38,995 bases of DNA, taken from NCBI GenBank assembly GCA_945862135.1, contig CAMAYE010000008.1, forward strand, positions 1 to 38,995. Reading direction: 5' to 3'. The first letter of the stretch is position 1, and each line of letters opens with the position of its first letter. A program made the position numbers and the translations under genes. Positions 17,303-25,680 of this stretch are shown in pieces. Origin of the DNA: Bordetella parapertussis. GTDB lineage: Bacteria; Pseudomonadota; Gammaproteobacteria; Burkholderiales; SG8-41. A model generated the notes under the pieces. It did not search any database. It was not told where the DNA came from and saw only the letters and a program-made list of their open reading frames with translations.

Positions 17303-18079
17303 ATGAGCGCACCAGCCGTCATCACCGAACGCCCCGCCGAAGGCGTCGGCCTGATCCGCATCAACCGTCCGGACGCACGCAATGCGCTGAACATGGAGGT
17401 GCGGAAGCTGATCGGTCAGCACCTGACCGAGATGGCCGATGACGATTCGGTGCGCTGCATCGTGCTCACCGGCAATGACAAGGCATTTGCCGCGGGTGCC
17501 GACATCAAGGAAATGGCCAATGCCGGTGCCATCGAGATGTTGCTGCGCGGGACGCAGAAGTTGTGGCGCATCATCTATGGCTGCCCGAAACCGGTGATTG
17601 CTGCGGTCAGCGGTTTTGCGCTGGGCGGCGGCTGCGAACTGGCGATGACCTGCGACATCATCATTGCCGGCGAATCCGCCAAGTTCGGCCAGCCTGAGGT
17701 GAAGATCGGCATCATCCCGGGTGGCGGTGGCACGCAGCGTTTCCCGCGAACCGTGGGCAAGTACAAGGCGATGCGTTACGTGCTGACCGGTGACATCTTC
17801 GGTGCGAAGGAAGCTTTCGACATGAATCTCGTCAGCGAAATCGTGCCCGATACCGAAGTCGAAAAACGTGCGGTCGCCATGGCCGCACAGATCGCCGAAC
17901 TGCCGCCGATCGCCATCCAGCAAGCCAAGGAAGCGATCATCCGTGGCGCGGATGCCTCACTGGAAACCGGTTTGACGCTGGAAACGCGTACGCTGCAGAT
18001 GCTGTTTGCGTCGCAGGACCAGAAAGAAGGCATGGCGGCCTTTATTGAAAAACGCAAACCCAAGTTCACCGGACGCTGA
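17303..18079 (+). CDS. Enoyl-CoA hydratase/isomerase (crotonase family)
   Basis: The 258-residue length and motifs are those of true enoyl-CoA hydratases: oxyanion-hole segments AAGADIKEM and GFALGGGCELAM, with both catalytic glutamates present (the Glu of GGGCE and that of FGQPEVKIGIIPGGGG). It adds water to trans-2-enoyl-CoA in the cytoplasm. It is 27 bp behind the fourth Bug receptor with CAGGAG upstream, and appears to belong to the same transcript. It could act with the acyl-CoA dehydrogenase and carboxyltransferases encoded further right, but those are on the other strand. Confidence 0.93.
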   Translation: MSAPAVITERPAEGVGLIRINRPDARNALNMEVRKLIGQHLTEMADDDSVRCIVLTGNDKAFAAGADIKEMANAGAIEMLLRGTQKLWRIIYGCPKPVIAAVSGFALGGGCELAMTCDIIIAGESAKFGQPEVKIGIIPGGGGTQRFPRTVGKYKAMRYVLTGDIFGAKEAFDMNLVSEIVPDTEVEKRAVAMAAQIAELPPIAIQQAKEAIIRGADASLETGLTLETRTLQMLFASQDQKEGMAAFIEKRKPKFTGR

Positions 18080-18086
18080 TCAAACC

Positions 18087-18611
18087 GTGACGCCAGTACC
18101 GCGGCAAATTCCGCTGGTACTGGCGTTGTTGTTTGGTGGCGCTTTCGCCGCAGCGGGTGTGTTGATCTTTGCCTTGTTGCTCGGCCACATCCCCACTCAA
18201 CCTGGTGCAATGCAGGCGCCACCGGCGATACTCTGGCTGGTCGGTACCGTCTTCTTTACGGCAGGACTGGGCATGATGCTGTACCGCATGACGCCAAAGT
18301 TTGCGGGCATCTGCGGTTTGATCGCGTTGTGTGCATTCATTGCCACTTTCAATTGGATCGCCTTCGGGCCTGGCGAACGTAACTTCACCAAAAGCACAAG
18401 CTTCTCCGGGCCTGTCGTTTCCTCGAGCGTTTCATCCGGTAAAAAGCAAACCGCGTCCGAGACCGAAGGCCGTCTGGTGTTCGGGATTTTTGCCGGGGCC
18501 ATGGACGCGCTGATCCTGTTCGGTTTTTACAAAGTGTTCATGCAGCGGAACGCGGGGCGACGCGGAATATCGCCCGGTGATGTGCCGCCGACAAAGCATC
18601 CCAGGGATTGA
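18087..18611 (+). CDS. Small integral membrane protein of unknown function
   Basis: Start GTG 18087 lies 7 bases after the enoyl-CoA hydratase stop; the open frame also runs upstream into that gene but would then overlap it. The 174 residues show two clear membrane segments near the N-terminus (IPLVLALLFGGAFAAAGVLI and PAILWLVGTVFFTAGLGMM), a third around GICGLIALCAFIATFNW, a Ser-rich extramembrane loop and a fourth hydrophobic stretch near LVFGIFAGAMDALILFGFY. I do not recognise the family. Its 3' end overlaps the start of the EamA gene by about 30 bases, so it is probably cotranscribed with it. Confidence 0.65.
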   Translation: MTPVPRQIPLVLALLFGGAFAAAGVLIFALLLGHIPTQPGAMQAPPAILWLVGTVFFTAGLGMMLYRMTPKFAGICGLIALCAFIATFNWIAFGPGERNFTKSTSFSGPVVSSSVSSGKKQTASETEGRLVFGIFAGAMDALILFGFYKVFMQRNAGRRGISPGDVPPTKHPRD

Positions 18612-19497
18612 TCTGCGCAAACCCGCACAGGAGTGGCTGGCGCTCGCCGCATTGTTTGCAGGCGCCACTGCAATCGCCACCGCACCGTTGTTCGTCAAGG
18701 TCAGCGAGACCGGTCCCGTCGCCACCGCATTCTGGCGCGTCTTCCTTGCACTGCCGCTGCTGTGGACATGGGCCATTACTACGCAAGGCGCCCGCCTCGC
18801 AGGGCAGGCGCGATCCCATCGCAACATGCTGTTTGCCGCGGGCTTCTTTTTCGCCGGCGACCTCGCGGTGTGGCATTGGTCAATCCTGCTGACCTCGGTC
18901 GCCAACACCACGCTGCTCGCCAACCTCGCCCCGATCTTCGTCACCGCCGTGACCTGGTTCGTCTTCCGGCAAAGGCCCCGGCGGCTGTTTCTGGCCGGTC
19001 TTGCAGCCGCCATCAGCGGCACACTGCTGCTGATCGGCGCCAACTTCGGCCAGGGCAGCGGCGCACTGCTCGGTGATGCGCTGGGTGTCATCACCGCGAT
19101 GTTTTATGCGGCGTATCAGCTTTCGGTTTCACGTCTGCGCGCGCAGGTGCCCACCGCCAGCATAATGGCCTGGAGCAGCACGGTGATGGCAATCCTGCTG
19201 TTACCGATCGCCTGGGCTTCCGGCGAACGCATCCTGCCGCTGACGGATGCGGGCTGGCTCAAACTGATCGGTATCGCGCTGTTTGCACAAGTCATCGGCC
19301 AGAGCCTGATCGCCTGGGCCATGGCCCACCTGACCGCAACTTTTTCTTCCGTCGGGCTGCTGCTGCAGCCGGTAATGGCCACGTTGTTCGCCTGGATCCT
19401 GCTTGGCGAAATCATCGGCCCACTGCAATTTGCCGGTGGTGTACTGGTGCTCTCGGGTATTGCTCTGGCAAGGCACGCCAGCGCAAAAAATCACTAA
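18580..19497 (+). CDS. EamA-family (DMT superfamily) transporter
   Basis: About 305 residues with ten predicted membrane helices in two EamA repeats: the first around FVKVSETGPVATAFWRVFLA and ANTTLLANLAPIFVTAVTW, the second around DALGVITAMFYAAYQLS and FSSVGLLLQPVMATLFAWIL. The family exports metabolites or amino acids across the inner membrane. ATG 18580 is preferred; a GTG one codon earlier (18577) is an alternative. The gene ends 12 bp before the convergent amidohydrolase gene. Confidence 0.9.
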   Translation: MCRRQSIPGIDLRKPAQEWLALAALFAGATAIATAPLFVKVSETGPVATAFWRVFLALPLLWTWAITTQGARLAGQARSHRNMLFAAGFFFAGDLAVWHWSILLTSVANTTLLANLAPIFVTAVTWFVFRQRPRRLFLAGLAAAISGTLLLIGANFGQGSGALLGDALGVITAMFYAAYQLSVSRLRAQVPTASIMAWSSTVMAILLLPIAWASGERILPLTDAGWLKLIGIALFAQVIGQSLIAWAMAHLTATFSSVGLLLQPVMATLFAWILLGEIIGPLQFAGGVLVLSGIALARHASAKNH

Positions 19498-19508
19498 CCG
19501 GAGCGCTG

Positions 19509-20867
19509 TCAGCGCAAGGTGTTCTTGTAGACCTTGCCATCTTTCATGATGACCAGGAAATTCTTTGTGGGATCAGCAACGAGTTTGATATTGGCAATCG
19601 GATCGCCGTCGACCAGCAGCAGGTCGGCCAGCGCGCCCTGCTCAATCACACCGACCTTGCCGGCGTATGGATTGCGCGGGCCGGACAATCCGAGCAGTTC
19701 GCCGTTGTCGGCAGTCGCCATCTTCAGCACCTCGGCCGGGGTGTACCAGCGCACCATCTTGGCCAGATTAGCGCCCTGCATCGCCGCCTGCTCGGCGCTG
19801 AACAGGTTGTCAGTGCCCCAGGCGGTGCGGATGCCGTGCTTTTTTGCCGTCGCATAGGCGAAATCGGTGCCCTTGTACATCGCAAGCTGCTTGGCACGAT
19901 TGGGCGAGCCCTCGGGAAAAGCCGAGGGCCGATCGTCGATGAAGGGCTGCAGGCTCCACCAGATGCTTTTCTCCGCCATCAGTTTGGCTGTGGCGTCGTC
20001 AAGCAGCTGGCCGTGGTCGATGCACTTCACGCCGGCATCGATCGCCTGACGCACTGCGCGCGGGGTATACGCGTGAACTGTGACGTAGGTGCCCCAGTTC
20101 TCTGCTGCCTCGACCGCGGCGCGCAGCTCTGGCAGTGAGTACTGGGTGACATCAAGCGGGTCGTAGCTCGAGGCCACACCGCCGCCGGCCATTAGCTTGA
20201 TTTGTGTTGCGCCCAGTGCAAGCTGCTCACGAACGCGCTGGCGCACCATGTCGGGACTGTCGGCAATTGCCGCGCCGCCGACGCGCTCGCTGAAGGTGTA
20301 ATCACCGGGACGCGCCGGCAGGTCATTCGGCAAACGGAAATCGCCATGGCCTCCGCTCTGGGAGACAAATGCGCCCGAGGGCCAGATGCGCGGCCCTTCG
20401 ACCAGGCCGCTGTCAATGCCGTGCTTCAGACCGAACACCGGACCACCGAGATCGCGTGCGCTGGTGAAACCGCGCATCAGCATGTCCTTCGCGCCCTTGA
20501 CCGCAACGACGTTGATGAAGCCGATGTCGCCGGTCAGGATCGCCGCCTGCGACAGCATCGAGAACATCAGGTGGGTATGTGCATCAATCAGGCCGGGCAT
20601 CAGCGTGAGGCCGCCGCCGGCGATACGTGTCACCGCCATGTCGGCCGGCGGTGTGATCGGGGATGTGGAGATTGTCTGGATCACGTTGCCGATGACCAGC
20701 ACGTTACCCGGTGGGGTCAGCGACTTCGACTTGCCGTCGAACACGCGGACGTTTTCAAACAGCACTCCGGTCGGCATTGCCGGCTTGACCTGTGACTGCG
20801 CCAGCCCCGGAAACAGCCCTGCGACCAGGCAGACAAGGCCTGTCACACATCCATACCATCGTTTCAT
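19509..20867 (-). CDS. Exported amidohydrolase-family metalloenzyme (imidazolonepropionase/Xaa-Pro dipeptidase-like)
   Basis: The 452-residue protein starts with a signal peptide (CVTGLVCLVAGLFPGLAQSQ). The metal site of the amidohydrolase superfamily is complete: LIDAHTHLMF (HxH), QIKLMAGGG (bridging Lys), TVHAYT and CIDHGQ (His ligands), and AWGTDNLF (Asp). The first strand GVLFENVRVFDGKS and the closing GALADLLLVDGDPIANI are typical of the prolidase/imidazolonepropionase-like group. It should hydrolyse an amide or cyclic imide in the periplasm. A cytoplasmic paralogue of the same length is at 32998-34356. Confidence 0.9.
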   Translation of the reverse strand: MKRWYGCVTGLVCLVAGLFPGLAQSQVKPAMPTGVLFENVRVFDGKSKSLTPPGNVLVIGNVIQTISTSPITPPADMAVTRIAGGGLTLMPGLIDAHTHLMFSMLSQAAILTGDIGFINVVAVKGAKDMLMRGFTSARDLGGPVFGLKHGIDSGLVEGPRIWPSGAFVSQSGGHGDFRLPNDLPARPGDYTFSERVGGAAIADSPDMVRQRVREQLALGATQIKLMAGGGVASSYDPLDVTQYSLPELRAAVEAAENWGTYVTVHAYTPRAVRQAIDAGVKCIDHGQLLDDATAKLMAEKSIWWSLQPFIDDRPSAFPEGSPNRAKQLAMYKGTDFAYATAKKHGIRTAWGTDNLFSAEQAAMQGANLAKMVRWYTPAEVLKMATADNGELLGLSGPRNPYAGKVGVIEQGALADLLLVDGDPIANIKLVADPTKNFLVIMKDGKVYKNTLR

Positions 20868-20973
20868 TATTTGTCCCTGATTTTTTTGTGACGCATCGAA
20901 CCGCCGCGAGCAGCCGCAATCCCCCGGCTATTTTGATTTTAACCCGAAAGAATCGGATATCGACGGCCATTAG

Positions 20974-21111
20974 CCGAAAGGCGGGAATGTCAAACAGGTC
21001 CGCTTGATCCTGTAGCGCCACCGCGACGCCGAACTCCTGCTACTGGATGGGCAGGATCACGTCGATCACGCCGTCCACATACGCGGACGCATAGGTCGTG
21101 ATGCGGATCAT
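20974..21111 (-). pseudogene. Remnant of a GNAT acetyltransferase gene (N-terminal fragment with in-frame TAG)
   Basis: Reading from ATG 21111 gives MIRITTYASAYVDGVIDVIL-P-I-Q, then TAG (21042-21040), then QEFGVAVALQDQADLFDIPA in the same frame. This is the N-terminus I recognise from a GNAT N-acetyltransferase group whose members read ILPIQQQEFG and DQPDLLDIP. Similarity stops about residue 46 and the acetyl-CoA site is missing, so the gene is both stop-interrupted and truncated. Its ATG overlaps the DUF3565 stop as ATGA, showing the two were once an operon. The rest of the gap to 20868 shows nothing recognisable. Confidence 0.65.
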
Positions 21112-21317
21112 GGCCGAGGATCCGCCGCCGCGCCGGATTCACTTTTTTTACAGGACAGCAGACGCCCGATCATCGCCTGACGTTTTTCTGCAGTGGTGAC
21201 CCAAGGCCGGTTTTGCCATGGCGGATTGTGTCGCACATGCTGGTTGTGGCCACAAGCCAATTGCGCAACCCAATCGCCGAGTTCGTCCTGATGATAGCCG
21301 GTGATGGCGCTGTTCAT
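21108..21317 (-). CDS. DUF3565-family small protein
   Basis: A 69-residue protein whose body (GYHQDELGDWVAQLACGH, QHVRHNPPWQNRPWV) matches the DUF3565 family of proteobacteria. The conserved Cys/His residues (ACGHNQHVRH) and a late Cys suggest a metal-binding fold, but I know of no established function. Family members often end with C-x-x-C; here the tail reads LLSCKKSESG, so the second Cys seems lost. It lies between LpxR and a decayed acetyltransferase gene, whose start overlaps its stop. Confidence 0.75.
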   Translation of the reverse strand: MNSAITGYHQDELGDWVAQLACGHNQHVRHNPPWQNRPWVTTAEKRQAMIGRLLSCKKSESGAAADPRP

Positions 21318-21343
21318 ACAACGAGCCAGGATAAGGCGGTCAC

Positions 21344-22396
21344 TTAAAACTCGAGTCCGATATTCAGCGAGTAAAACTGCTGCTTGCCGCCACCGCCAAG
21401 CGGCGTGTAGAACTCTTCGCTGCGTTTCACCCGGGTGACTGAAACTCGCAGCGCTTCAATGCGCATGGACAGCCCTGCCATCAGATCGTAGACATGGTCG
21501 CGGGTCGCAACGCTGGGTCCGTCACGGAACAGGGATCCGTCGAGAAAAATATTGTGCGCCATCAGGCGACCGTCGGCCCCGGCAAATACAAACCATTCGT
21601 ACGGTGAACGCCGCCCTTCGTCGAACTGCCGGCGCGCATTTTTCAGCATCGCGCCGCCGGGTTCGATGCCATCCGGCCCGAAACCCGTCATGTGCTGGCC
21701 GACGCGCAGAATGGCCCCGGCCCGCACAAACGTCATGATGGTGCCGATCGTGGCTCCGGCATGCGGCACCAGTTGTACGCCGTTGCTGTCTCCATAACGC
21801 CGCTTGTGCAGATAAGTCAGCAGGAATCCCGGCTCGGTGCGAATCTGATTGTCCCAGCCTTTTGGTTCCAGTCCATCGACGATGTATTTATGCCAGAACG
21901 TTTGCACGGGTTCACCCAGCGCCGGCCGTCCGACAAATCCCAGATCAAATTCAACGGTATGCATCCGGTCATCTTTGACGCTCTGCGCCACCGCGCCTGC
22001 ATATAACCACGCAGCCCATGGCCGGTCATTCGGCTGTGGCGCGGCAACGGTGATGTCGCGCGGCGTGTACATGTTCTGACCAAAGAACAGACCGAAGTGG
22101 TTGCTGGCGCCATCGGTAATCGCATCGAGCAGTGCATTGGGCGGTCGCGTGAAAAACTTGCTGACCTTGTCTGCAGGAATGCCGCCGCCAATCTTGATGC
22201 CGTTGGTGTAGTAGCGATCACTGCTGCCGAAGGAGTCGTTTTCGATGAATATCTGAATTTCGCTGCCGCGCAGGTCGACCGGTTGGGTCGGCGCTTCAGT
22301 GGCGCGCGCTGGTCCCGCCAGCAGCGCAATCAGCACCAAGACGCATGCTGAAACAGATCCAGTAGGTAAGCGCGCACAAACTCTTGGGTTTAACAA
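21344..22396 (-). CDS. LpxR-like outer-membrane lipid A deacylase
   Basis: The 350-residue frame begins at TTG 22396 in an AT-rich stretch; the exact start is uncertain but a signal peptide (SACVLVLIALLAGPARATE) follows. The mature N-terminus EIQIFIENDSFGSSDRYYTN matches the LpxR family, with the Asn-Asp pair thought to bind Ca2+ and the YYTNG motif. Alternating strand patterns and a terminal Phe (SLNIGLEF) fit a beta-barrel. LpxR removes the 3'-acyloxyacyl chain of lipid A, changing endotoxin recognition. The MliC-like lipoprotein gene lies 116 bp upstream on the same strand. Confidence 0.85.
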   Translation of the reverse strand: MLNPRVCARLPTGSVSACVLVLIALLAGPARATEAPTQPVDLRGSEIQIFIENDSFGSSDRYYTNGIKIGGGIPADKVSKFFTRPPNALLDAITDGASNHFGLFFGQNMYTPRDITVAAPQPNDRPWAAWLYAGAVAQSVKDDRMHTVEFDLGFVGRPALGEPVQTFWHKYIVDGLEPKGWDNQIRTEPGFLLTYLHKRRYGDSNGVQLVPHAGATIGTIMTFVRAGAILRVGQHMTGFGPDGIEPGGAMLKNARRQFDEGRRSPYEWFVFAGADGRLMAHNIFLDGSLFRDGPSVATRDHVYDLMAGLSMRIEALRVSVTRVKRSEEFYTPLGGGGKQQFYSLNIGLEF

Positions 22397-22512
22397 AATA
22401 TCTTTATAATCAATAGTTTACTGTATATTCCCGATGCTGCTCATGATTGGACGGCGACAAATTCCAACTGTTCCCGCAAGGCGGAAACCGCAGGATTGCC
22501 GTCCGCAAATGG

Positions 22513-22869
22513 CTAGCGGTAACGCTCGGTCTTGGGCAGGGGGCCGGTGACGCAGGGCCCGAAAAGGATGCGGCTGTTTTCCTCGAGGATGGCGCGTTCG
22601 CCCTCGAGATACAGGGTCAGATTTCCGTTGCTGTACTTTTCCTGAGCGGCGCTATCGGCACGTTGCAAGATCACCGGTTTGCCATCCATCAGTACAGCTG
22701 CAGTCCGGGCATCCGGCGCGCGCTGAACCTGCAGCAGCCGGTTCTGCGCACACTGGTAGTCAATGCGGACCGGCAGCACCGTGACGTCAGTGCCCGGGCC
22801 CACACAGCCCGCCAGCAGGACCATGCAGCCGGCAACAGCGCCGCTTCGCGCCAGGTTCAATGCAATCAT
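22513..22869 (-). CDS. MliC/PliC-type lysozyme-inhibitor lipoprotein
   Basis: A 118-residue protein with a lipoprotein signal (LLAGC, acylated Cys22). The mature part has the MliC pattern: RIDYQCAQNRLLQVQ, AAVLMDGKPVILQRAD, KYSNGNLTLYLEGERAIL and a final GPC, the two cysteines likely forming the family disulfide. MliC proteins are periplasmic or outer-membrane anchored inhibitors of C-type lysozyme. Its neighbour is an LpxR-like protein, so two envelope-defence genes lie together among metabolic genes. Confidence 0.78.
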   Translation of the reverse strand: MIALNLARSGAVAGCMVLLAGCVGPGTDVTVLPVRIDYQCAQNRLLQVQRAPDARTAAVLMDGKPVILQRADSAAQEKYSNGNLTLYLEGERAILEENSRILFGPCVTGPLPKTERYR

Positions 22870-22939
22870 CCGGGAAACTCCGCAACAGAATTCAGGTTGT
22901 TGGACGGGCGGTGCCGGGCGGTAATCTGTCCCGAAACCG

Positions 22940-24055
22940 TCAGATATCCCGCCGGTATTTTTTCAGTTTACGCGCATTCAGGGTCATGCCGATGCCCGGA
23001 CCTGTCGGCAGCTGCAACATGCCATTCTTGATCACCGGGTCTTCATTGGCGACATGGTCCTTCGCGTCGATGAAGCTGGAAAACTCGTGCGCATGCGGCG
23101 TGACGTAGGTGCTGGCGAAATGTGCCGCCGCCACACAACCGATCTGCATGTCCGCCTGGGTGCCATTGTGTACCGGCGTGTAGTACGACTGCGCCAGCGC
23201 GAGAATCTGCCGTGAACGGGTGTAACCGGTGCGCGCGCACTTGATCACTACCGAACGGATTGCGCCCAGCTTGAGTTCGTGCAGCACGTCGTCGGGCGTC
23301 ATGCAGGAGTCATCACCCGAAATCGGGATTATTGTGCGCTCGGCGCAGAAACGTTTGCCCGGACCGTCGCGCGCGGGAATCGGTTCTTCGATCAGCGCAA
23401 CATTGACCTCTTCAAAGTAAGGCGAGGTTTCCAGCAGATCCTGCGAAGAGTAGCCCTGATTGCAGTCGATGGTGATCTCGTGATCGTCGCCGACCAGCTT
23501 TCGCAACGCACGCAGCAGCGTGATGTCACGCTTTTTGTCGATGCCGCATTTGACCTTCCACGCCTTGAAGCCGTAACGCTTGATCATGCGCTCGGCCTCG
23601 GCCAGCATTTCCTTGTTGGAACCCAGCATCAGCCGGCGGTTGACCGGCAGCGCCTTGGGTGTGCCGCCAAGCAGTTCGGCACAGGTGATGCCCAGATGTT
23701 TGGCCTGGGCGTCGAAAATAGCCATGTCGATCGCTGACTTGGCCGCCGGGTTGCCGGCGAACTGGTCAAACACCGCCCACACCGCCGTCAGATCGAATAC
23801 ATTCAGCCCCGTCAGTTTCGGCGCGAGATGGTCGCGCACGATGGTGGTGATCGACTGCTGGGTTTCGCCGTAAATCGTCGGCCGCGGCGGCGCATCTGCA
23901 ATGCCTTCGGTGCCATCAGACAGCGTGACGATGATGATGACGTTGTCGATGTCCTTGATCTCGCCGCGCGCCCACTTGATGGGTTGCAGCAGCGGCACGA
24001 CGACGGGAATCGCTTCAATGGAGCGGATGGTGAGCTGGCTGTCTTTGGATTTCAT
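22940..24055 (-). CDS. Enolase-superfamily enzyme (mandelate racemase/muconate lactonizing type)
   Basis: ATG 24055 gives 371 residues; the longer open frame upstream to 24181 is not family-like. The capping domain (SIEAIPVVVPLLQPIKWARG) is followed by the barrel with KxK at residues 167-169 (WKVKCGID) and metal ligands in TIDCNQG (D197), LIEEPIP and ISGDDS. The KxK motif places it in the MLE subgroup, which includes cycloisomerases, o-succinylbenzoate synthases and dipeptide epimerases; the substrate is unknown. It lies 79 bp after a carboxyltransferase gene and may belong to the same - strand transcript. Confidence 0.88.
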   Translation of the reverse strand: MKSKDSQLTIRSIEAIPVVVPLLQPIKWARGEIKDIDNVIIIVTLSDGTEGIADAPPRPTIYGETQQSITTIVRDHLAPKLTGLNVFDLTAVWAVFDQFAGNPAAKSAIDMAIFDAQAKHLGITCAELLGGTPKALPVNRRLMLGSNKEMLAEAERMIKRYGFKAWKVKCGIDKKRDITLLRALRKLVGDDHEITIDCNQGYSSQDLLETSPYFEEVNVALIEEPIPARDGPGKRFCAERTIIPISGDDSCMTPDDVLHELKLGAIRSVVIKCARTGYTRSRQILALAQSYYTPVHNGTQADMQIGCVAAAHFASTYVTPHAHEFSSFIDAKDHVANEDPVIKNGMLQLPTGPGIGMTLNARKLKKYRRDI

Positions 24056-24134
24056 TTTTGGTTCTTCGGTATTAAATAGCGTGAAGACACACTGCAAAAC
24101 CTTCAGGGCAAGCCTGGCGGTTTTGCAGGGATGA

Positions 24135-25667
24135 TCAGTAACTCGTCGGCCAGGTACGCATGAGATGCTGCCCGACACCATTGCTCATGCGCATCCGATG
24201 CACATCGAGCATGCGGATCAGCCAGCTGCGGGTATCGCGCGGATCAATCACATCCTGCGCGGTGTAAATCGCCGCCATATCGTAGGGGGAAGTGCCTTTG
24301 GACATCTTGGCCATGGCTTCCTTGAATTTTTCCGGTTCTTTTTCCGGGTCGACGCCGAACACAACCTTGGCGCCGAAGTCCGGTTTCATGAAGCTGATCT
24401 CGGCGGTCAGCCAACAGGCCAGTTCATCGGTATTGCCGCCAGCGCCCATATTGGACACGGCGAGGCCATAACTCTTGCGCACGATCACCGAAATTTTCGG
24501 CACGGTGACCAGCGTCATCGCATTGAGCCAGTTCATCACCTTGCCGGTGACGCCCTTCTGCTCGCCTTCCATGCCGATCAGGAAACCTGGCTGGTCGACC
24601 AGAAGTACGATCGGGATGTTGAAGGAATCACACAGCACAAAAAACGCCTGCACCTTCTGGCAGGCATCGGCGTCAATCGCGCCACCTTTGTACAGCGGAT
24701 TGTTGGCAATGATGCCGACGGATTTTCCATCCAGCCGCGCCAAAGCAGTGACAATGGTTTTGCCGAAGCGGGATTTCATCTCGAACATCGAGCCGCGGTC
24801 GACGATGCACTGCACCACCTTGCGCATGTCATAGACCTGGTTCGACGATTCCGGGATCAGCTTCATGACATCCTTGATCGCTTCGTCAGAACCTTCCGGC
24901 ACCGGATACTCCGGTGGCGGCTGCATGTTGTTGCCGGGCAGGTAGGACAGAAACTGCTTGATCGCATCCACCGCCTGTTCGTCGGTATCGACGACCTGAT
25001 CAACAATGCCGCTGGTTTCGGCGTGCACGCGCCAGCCGCCGAGTTCCTCGCCGTCGCACTGCTTGCCGGTGGCCATCGAAATCAGCCGCGGGCTGGACAC
25101 CGCCATGATCGCGCCCTTGCGCATCACACAGAAATCCGACATCGAGCCGTACCACGCCGAAGAACCGTAGCAGTGACCCAGCACACCGGCCGCCCACGGC
25201 ACTTCGCGCATGCGCTGGTATTCGTAGGGGTCGTCCTTGGAACCGATGGAACCCGCACCCATCACATCAGGCATGCGCGCACCGGTGGATTCGCCGAGGA
25301 ACACCAGCGGGATGCCGCGTTTTTTCGCGACGCCCTTCATCTGCTTCAGTTTCTTGATGTTGATTTGCGCGCTGGATGCGCCCTTGACCGTGAAGTCATT
25401 GGACACCGCCGCCACTTCGCGACCTTCAACACGACCATAACCGGCCACTTTGCCGTCGGCCGGCGTGGTGTGTTTGTCTTCGGGACGGACGGATACGCCG
25501 TGCAGACCGGATTCCAGAAACGAGCCCGCATCAAACAGGCGGTCGAGGCGTTCACGCGCATTCAGTACGCCCTGCGCCTTGCGCTCGGCAAGTTTTTCAG
25601 GCCCGCCCATCGCCAGCGCCTTCTGCTTGCGGGCGTCGAGTTCCTTGATCATCTCTTCAAAAGCCAT
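24135..25667 (-). CDS. Acyl-CoA carboxylase carboxyltransferase subunit (copy 1)
   Basis: ATG 25667 gives 510 residues with the crotonase-like carboxyltransferase fold in two halves: GVLNARERLDRLFDAGSFLE, ADGKVAGYGRVEGREVA, VFLGESTGARMPD and, in the C-terminal half, IIANNPLYKGGAIDADACQK, LVDQPGFLIGMEGE and DPRDTRSWLIRML. Such subunits transfer carboxylate between biotin and an acyl-CoA (propionyl-, methylcrotonyl-, geranyl- or glutaconyl-CoA). No biotin carboxylase or biotin carrier gene is in the window. It is paralogous to the gene at 26763-28298; both end in WPTSY. Confidence 0.9.
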   Translation of the reverse strand: MAFEEMIKELDARKQKALAMGGPEKLAERKAQGVLNARERLDRLFDAGSFLESGLHGVSVRPEDKHTTPADGKVAGYGRVEGREVAAVSNDFTVKGASSAQINIKKLKQMKGVAKKRGIPLVFLGESTGARMPDVMGAGSIGSKDDPYEYQRMREVPWAAGVLGHCYGSSAWYGSMSDFCVMRKGAIMAVSSPRLISMATGKQCDGEELGGWRVHAETSGIVDQVVDTDEQAVDAIKQFLSYLPGNNMQPPPEYPVPEGSDEAIKDVMKLIPESSNQVYDMRKVVQCIVDRGSMFEMKSRFGKTIVTALARLDGKSVGIIANNPLYKGGAIDADACQKVQAFFVLCDSFNIPIVLLVDQPGFLIGMEGEQKGVTGKVMNWLNAMTLVTVPKISVIVRKSYGLAVSNMGAGGNTDELACWLTAEISFMKPDFGAKVVFGVDPEKEPEKFKEAMAKMSKGTSPYDMAAIYTAQDVIDPRDTRSWLIRMLDVHRMRMSNGVGQHLMRTWPTSY

Positions 25668-25680
25668 GGTGTTTCCAGAA

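Noticed and set aside
21040-21042. TAG in the GNAT remnant as a recoded (pyrrolysine) codon
   Set aside because: The gene is also truncated and lacks its acetyl-CoA site; a CAG to TAG change in a dead gene is simpler.
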